8,517 nucleotides of DNA from Prevotellaceae bacterium (GTDB taxonomy: Bacteria; Bacteroidota; Bacteroidia; Bacteroidales; UBA932). The first letter of the stretch is position 1, and each line of letters begins with the position of its first letter. This document shows positions 5,449 to 8,517 of the stretch, piece by piece. The notes beneath the pieces were generated by a model. It had not been told where the DNA came from. It saw only the letters and a program-made list of their open reading frames with translations, and did not search any database. The stretch is taken from positions 1 through 8,517 of the forward strand of contig JAITVR010000024.1 in assembly GCA_031285695.1 (NCBI GenBank), in the 5' to 3' direction. The translations under genes and the position numbers were made by a program.

Positions 5449-6207
5449 TTGCAAAACACGCTCAACATACTCTACCGCACGCATCAGCTTACGAGCAAGG
5501 CGCTGCGCGTGGCGCTTACGCTGGCGCTGGCGGCGGGCTTGGGCACGCTGCTCATTGTGCACTCGCTGCGCGATGGGGTGGTGAGCACCACGCCGCTTAT
5601 GGTCATTAACCAAAAGGCTACGAAGGTGCAGCCGCAGCGCAAGTGGATTTCCGTTGACAGCATTTCGCCCGAGGTAATTCGCGCGGTAATTTCGACCGAG
5701 GACAACAACTTTTTTTACCATAAAGGTTTCGATATTGAGGCCATAAAGTGGGCGCTGAAGCGCAACGAGGAGCAGAGCCAAAAAACTTACGGAGCAAGCA
5801 CCATTTCGCAGCAAACGGCCAAAAATGTTTTTCTGCCGCCGGCACGCACGTGGACGCGCAAGGCCTGCGAGGCGGGCTTCACGCTGCTCATTGAGGCGCT
5901 GTGGAGCAAGGCGCGCATAATGGAGGTGTATCTCAACGTGATTGAAATGGGGAAAAACGTGTACGGCATTGAGGCGGCGGCGCAGCACCACTTCAATAAG
6001 TCGGCAAAGAATTTGACAAAGTACGAGAGCGTGATGATAGCCATTGCGCTGCCCAGCCCGCAGCGGTTTAACCCCGCAAAACCTTCGCCCTACATGATTT
6101 CGCGGCAGGAGCAGGTGTACGAGGTAATGGAAAAAACCATGGAAACCGGCTGGTACAAAAATATTAGGAACATAAAATTTGTGAAGGTAAACTACCTTGA
6201 ACAGTAA
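5449..6207 (+). CDS. mtgA: Monofunctional biosynthetic peptidoglycan transglycosylase
   Basis: MtgA polymerises lipid II into glycan strands at the outer face of the inner membrane (GT51 family). Counted from the TTG at 5449 it has 252 residues. A short basic N-terminus precedes one membrane segment (about 18-40). The GT51 motifs follow in order: EDNNFFYHKGFD (84-95) with catalytic Glu84, GASTISQQTAKN (115-126), and a helix with RK-CE and EVYLNVIEMG (159-168), then NVYGIEAAAQHHF and ALPSPQRFNP. The start is uncertain because the frame has no ATG before residue 51 of this numbering. TTG at 5413 is also in frame but lies inside the 12-bp hairpin, so I prefer 5449; GTG at 5509 would cut into the membrane segment. 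It diverges from gldF and is followed 69 bases later by the TPR gene, probably on the same transcript. Confidence 0.92.
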   Translation: MQNTLNILYRTHQLTSKALRVALTLALAAGLGTLLIVHSLRDGVVSTTPLMVINQKATKVQPQRKWISVDSISPEVIRAVISTEDNNFFYHKGFDIEAIKWALKRNEEQSQKTYGASTISQQTAKNVFLPPARTWTRKACEAGFTLLIEALWSKARIMEVYLNVIEMGKNVYGIEAAAQHHFNKSAKNLTKYESVMIAIALPSPQRFNPAKPSPYMISRQEQVYEVMEKTMETGWYKNIRNIKFVKVNYLEQ

Positions 6208-6209
6208 AA

Positions 6210-6265
6210 AGTAGGCAATACGCAATAGGCAGTCGGCAATCATTGCCTATTGCGTATTGCCTACT
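6210..6265 (+). repeat. 22-bp perfect hairpin of heptameric units between mtgA and the TPR gene
   Basis: Bases 6210-6231 are perfectly complementary to 6244-6265 with a 12-base loop. Each arm is made of 7-base units: TAGGCAA and TACGCAA on the left (6212-6239), and the inverted TTGCCTA and TTGCGTA on the right (6243-6263). A further partial unit (TACGCAA, 6271-6277) overlaps the first base of the TPR start codon. The hairpin begins three bases after the mtgA stop. With no T-run it is not a standard terminator, but it could stall or protect RNA between the two genes. Confidence 0.9.
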
Positions 6266-6276
6266 AACCATACGCA

Positions 6277-8280
6277 ATGAAAAACCTCCGTTTCATACTT
6301 CTGCTCCTCCTCTTGCTTTTCTGCCGGCAGGCGCACGGACAAATCAGCAAGGAGTACTTTTTTATGCGCGGCACCAGCGAACTCATCGACCGCAAGTACC
6401 CCGAGGCTATTCGCAGCTTCAACGTGCTGATAAAGGTGGACACCAACCTGTATGATGCCTACTTTAGGCGCGCTATTGCCAAGTACAACCTAAGCGATTT
6501 TTTTGGCGCGCAAACCGATTTCAACAAGGCCATTGAGCTCAACCCCGTGTTTACCTACGCCTACTTTTACCGCGCCATTACGCACAACAGCATGGGCAAT
6601 CACGCCGCGGCGCTCAAGGATTTGGAGGCGGCCAACGAGCTGCGCCCCGAGCTGCCCGGCATATACTACAGCCGCGCCCTCAGCTACTTTTTTTTGCAGC
6701 AGTTCGATAAGGCCATCGATGACTTTAACCGCTACCTGCGCTACGAGCCCAAGGCCAACGAGGGCTACGTGAACCGCGGCACCTGCAAGCTTTTTCTTAA
6801 GGATACCGTGGGCGCGCTAGAGGACTACAACCGCGCCATTGCCATCAACCGGTTTGAGCCCGATGGCTACAGCCGCCGCGGGCGCGTGTACGCCATGCAG
6901 GGCAAAAACGAGCGCTCGCTCAACGATTTCAACGAGGCCATTCGGCTCGATACCTCCTCATCGCTCAACTACTACTTTCGGGCCGTGGCGCGCTACAACG
7001 CCAAGGACATAAAAGGTGCGCTGGCCGACTTTGACCGTGTGCTAAAGCTCGACCCCTACAACGCCCTCACGCTCTACAACCGCGCGCTCATACTCTCGCA
7101 AATTGGCGACTACGACAATGCCCTGGCCGACTACACCCGCGCCGCGGAAATCAACCCGAGCAACGTGCTCATATACTACAACCGCGCCGGCGTGTACATG
7201 GAGAAGCAGCAGACGCGCGAGGCCATTGCCGACTACACGCGCGCCATTGAAATATACCCCGACTTTGCCAACGCCTACCTCAACCGCTCCTACGCCAAGC
7301 GGCAGCGCAACGATGCGCGCGGCGCAAAGCAGGACTACGATGCGGCGCAGCAAAAAATAGCCGAGCATAAGAAAAAGCTCGACGCCGCAGGCGATACCGA
7401 GCATTCGGCATTTGCCGATACCAGCCAAAAGTTTGACCAGCTGGTAGCCCTCGATGCCGACTTTGGCAACAAAAACTTTACCAGCGACCTGCTACAGTAC
7501 CGCCGTGCCGACATTACCCTGCTGCCGCTATTCCGCGTGGCGGTGGGCGTTGAGCAGGCCGATAATGTAAGCCTTGGCAAGGCATTTTTTAGCCAAAGCT
7601 TTGAGGACTTTAGGCAGCGCACCGCCGCGCTGCACGTGGCTGTGGTAAGCGGAAAGCCCACCCGCGACGCCCCGCAAATGCGCCGCCTCACAGCGCAGAG
7701 CGAGCGCTACATCGACAGCCTTGGCGGCAGTGGGGTAGGGTACTTTGCCAAGGCATCGCTGCTTGAGGAGCAAAACCAGTACAACGCCGCGCTGACCCAC
7801 TACAAGCAGTCGCTGAGCGTGGAGAAGGGCAACGCCTACTACTACTTTAACCGCAGCGTGGCGCAGAGCGAAATGATGGACTTCATAGCCAGCATTGACA
7901 ACACGCCGCAGACCATAGTGCTGGAAACCGACAACACCACCAACGTGCAAAACAAGCCCCAGCACGAAACCAAGATGTACGACTACTCCGCCGCCATCAA
8001 CGACCTCAACCGCGCCATACAGCTGGAGCCCAACTTTGCGCACGCCTACTACAACCGCGCCAACCTGCGCTGCAACACCAACCAAATGCCCGAGGCCATT
8101 GAGGACTACACCCGCGCCATAGACCTGCACCCCGCCATGGGCGAGGCCTACTACAACCGCGGACTGGTGCAAATATACCTGCGCGATACCAACAAGGGCT
8201 GCCTCGACATCAGCAAGGCCGGCGAGCTGGGCGTAAAGGAAGCGTATAACGTAATAAAGAGGTTTTGCACAAAGAAGTAA
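6277..8280 (+). CDS. Exported protein with at least 13 TPR repeats
   Basis: The 667-residue product starts with a signal peptide: MKNLR, nine hydrophobic residues, and a probable cut after AHG (residues 19-21). Cys16 is not in a good lipobox, so it is likely periplasmic or outer-membrane associated rather than a lipoprotein. Ten tetratricopeptide repeats of exactly 34 residues follow without interruption from about 26 to 365, many with the YYNRA..AL.DY.RAIE.NP pattern. A non-TPR insert covers about 366-485. More TPRs follow (486-540 and about 570-656), with a second, Asn/Thr-rich insert near 540-570. The C-terminus with GCLDISKAGELG (642-653) and a late Cys is typical of a large Bacteroidota TPR family of unknown role. 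TPRs bind proteins, so a scaffold role is likely. The ATG at 6277 lies just after the 22-bp hairpin, and the gene probably shares a transcript with mtgA, so an envelope role is plausible. Confidence 0.9.
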   Translation: MKNLRFILLLLLLLFCRQAHGQISKEYFFMRGTSELIDRKYPEAIRSFNVLIKVDTNLYDAYFRRAIAKYNLSDFFGAQTDFNKAIELNPVFTYAYFYRAITHNSMGNHAAALKDLEAANELRPELPGIYYSRALSYFFLQQFDKAIDDFNRYLRYEPKANEGYVNRGTCKLFLKDTVGALEDYNRAIAINRFEPDGYSRRGRVYAMQGKNERSLNDFNEAIRLDTSSSLNYYFRAVARYNAKDIKGALADFDRVLKLDPYNALTLYNRALILSQIGDYDNALADYTRAAEINPSNVLIYYNRAGVYMEKQQTREAIADYTRAIEIYPDFANAYLNRSYAKRQRNDARGAKQDYDAAQQKIAEHKKKLDAAGDTEHSAFADTSQKFDQLVALDADFGNKNFTSDLLQYRRADITLLPLFRVAVGVEQADNVSLGKAFFSQSFEDFRQRTAALHVAVVSGKPTRDAPQMRRLTAQSERYIDSLGGSGVGYFAKASLLEEQNQYNAALTHYKQSLSVEKGNAYYYFNRSVAQSEMMDFIASIDNTPQTIVLETDNTTNVQNKPQHETKMYDYSAAINDLNRAIQLEPNFAHAYYNRANLRCNTNQMPEAIEDYTRAIDLHPAMGEAYYNRGLVQIYLRDTNKGCLDISKAGELGVKEAYNVIKRFCTKK

Positions 8281-8308
8281 ATAGTGATTAGTAACCAGTG
8301 ACCAGTGT
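8281..8308 (+). repeat. Short heptameric repeat after the TPR gene
   Basis: Four 7-base units follow the TPR stop codon directly: ATAGTGA, TTAGTAA, CCAGTGA and CCAGTGT. The last two differ in one base. This is the same kind of block as in the other gaps but shorter and without an inverted half. It runs straight into GC-rich palindromic DNA. Confidence 0.65.
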
Positions 8309-8340
8309 GGTTTGTCATGCTGCACTTGCTCGGGCGCTAT

Positions 8341-8492
8341 CCCCCGCTGGTGGGGGTGCCTGCAAGGCGGGGGTGGAAGCCACGAGCGTAGCCACTTCCA
8401 CCCCCGGTTCGGCTTAGGCTCTTGCCTAAGTCGGTTTATGAGGGCAGGCTCAGCCTGCAAGAATATACGAACCGAGGCAGGAGCCTCGGCTC
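8341..8492 (+). repeat. Cluster of GC-rich palindromes, REP-like, cut by window end
   Basis: No gene is visible between 8281 and 8517. From 8341 the DNA is packed with hairpins. CCCCC (8341-8345) can pair with GGGGG (8352-8356). Bases 8368-8379 pair with 8395-8406 in a 12-bp stem (CGGGGGTGGAAG). CTTAGGC pairs with GCCTAAG (8413-8430), GCAGGCT with AGCCTGC (8444-8458), and CCGAGGC with GCCTCGG (8472-8489). In addition CGGTTCG (8405-8411) is complementary to CGAACCG (8468-8474) and could enclose the middle two. The last three share an AGGC-N3/4-GCCT core spaced about 30 bases. Such clusters are typical of REP elements or of the ends of IS200/IS605-family units; a structured RNA is an alternative. 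Confidence 0.6.
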
Positions 8493-8517
8493 AACGGGGG
8501 GGTACAAGGTAAAGGGT

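Noticed and set aside
5413..5609. Frameshift in mtgA, because an overlapping frame opens at 5427
   Set aside because: The overlapping frame has no GT51 or membrane features, and the main frame is continuous from the membrane segment to the stop.
5278..6243. 321-codon minus-strand open frame over mtgA
   Set aside because: mtgA on the plus strand has all GT51 motifs. The reverse frame is Arg/His-rich with no recognisable domain.
7528..8460. Long open frame on the minus strand opposite the TPR gene
   Set aside because: It lies antisense to a clear TPR gene. Its composition (Val/Gly/His/Ala rich, no domain) is what the GC-biased codons of TPR repeats give in reverse.
8341..8492. CRISPR array
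   Set aside because: The palindromes share only a short core and differ outside it. There are no identical 25-35 base repeats and no cas genes.
8281..8517. tRNA or small protein gene at the window end
   Set aside because: No cloverleaf with a conserved T-arm was found. The plus-strand open frame at 8312-8512 runs through dense palindromes and has no recognisable content.

Overview
The window comes from a member of the Bacteroidota, probably an uncultured or marine/gut-type lineage that I cannot place more precisely. Three things point there. The promoters show the Bacteroidetes -7 element TAnnTTTG, in one case with TTG exactly 19 bases upstream. Two genes are lineage-typical: a GldF-type ABC permease and a DUF5606-family protein. 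Coding DNA is moderately GC-rich while the gaps are AT-rich, and most starts lack a Shine-Dalgarno sequence.

Layout, left to right. Ketol-acid reductoisomerase (ilvC, +) stands alone with its own -7 box and a terminator. Next is the ribosomal operon rpsF-rpsR-rplI (+), with a full promoter and a strong, probably bidirectional terminator. A minus-strand cluster follows, transcribed right to left: gldF, ung (uracil-DNA glycosylase), coaD (phosphopantetheine adenylyltransferase) and a DUF5606 protein that has its own -7 box and converges on rplI. Divergent from gldF is mtgA (+, monofunctional peptidoglycan glycosyltransferase, start uncertain, no ATG). Behind it lies a 667-residue exported TPR protein (+). 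The last ~235 bases hold no gene but a GC-rich cluster of palindromes resembling REP or IS200/IS605-type end structures, cut by the window edge.

The genes are mostly housekeeping: branched-chain amino acid synthesis, ribosome, CoA synthesis, DNA repair and cell wall. gldF belongs to a transporter linked to gliding motility, but its usual partner gldG is not next to it.

The most unusual signal is between the genes. Eight of the nine gaps longer than 2 bp contain a short block built from units of about 7 bases (8 in one gap). The word differs in every gap, and most blocks fold back on themselves as inverted repeats. They fill the gaps, often ending within a few bases of a start or stop codon. 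This is reminiscent of the heptameric STRR repeats of cyanobacteria, but here word and locus seem to be one-to-one.
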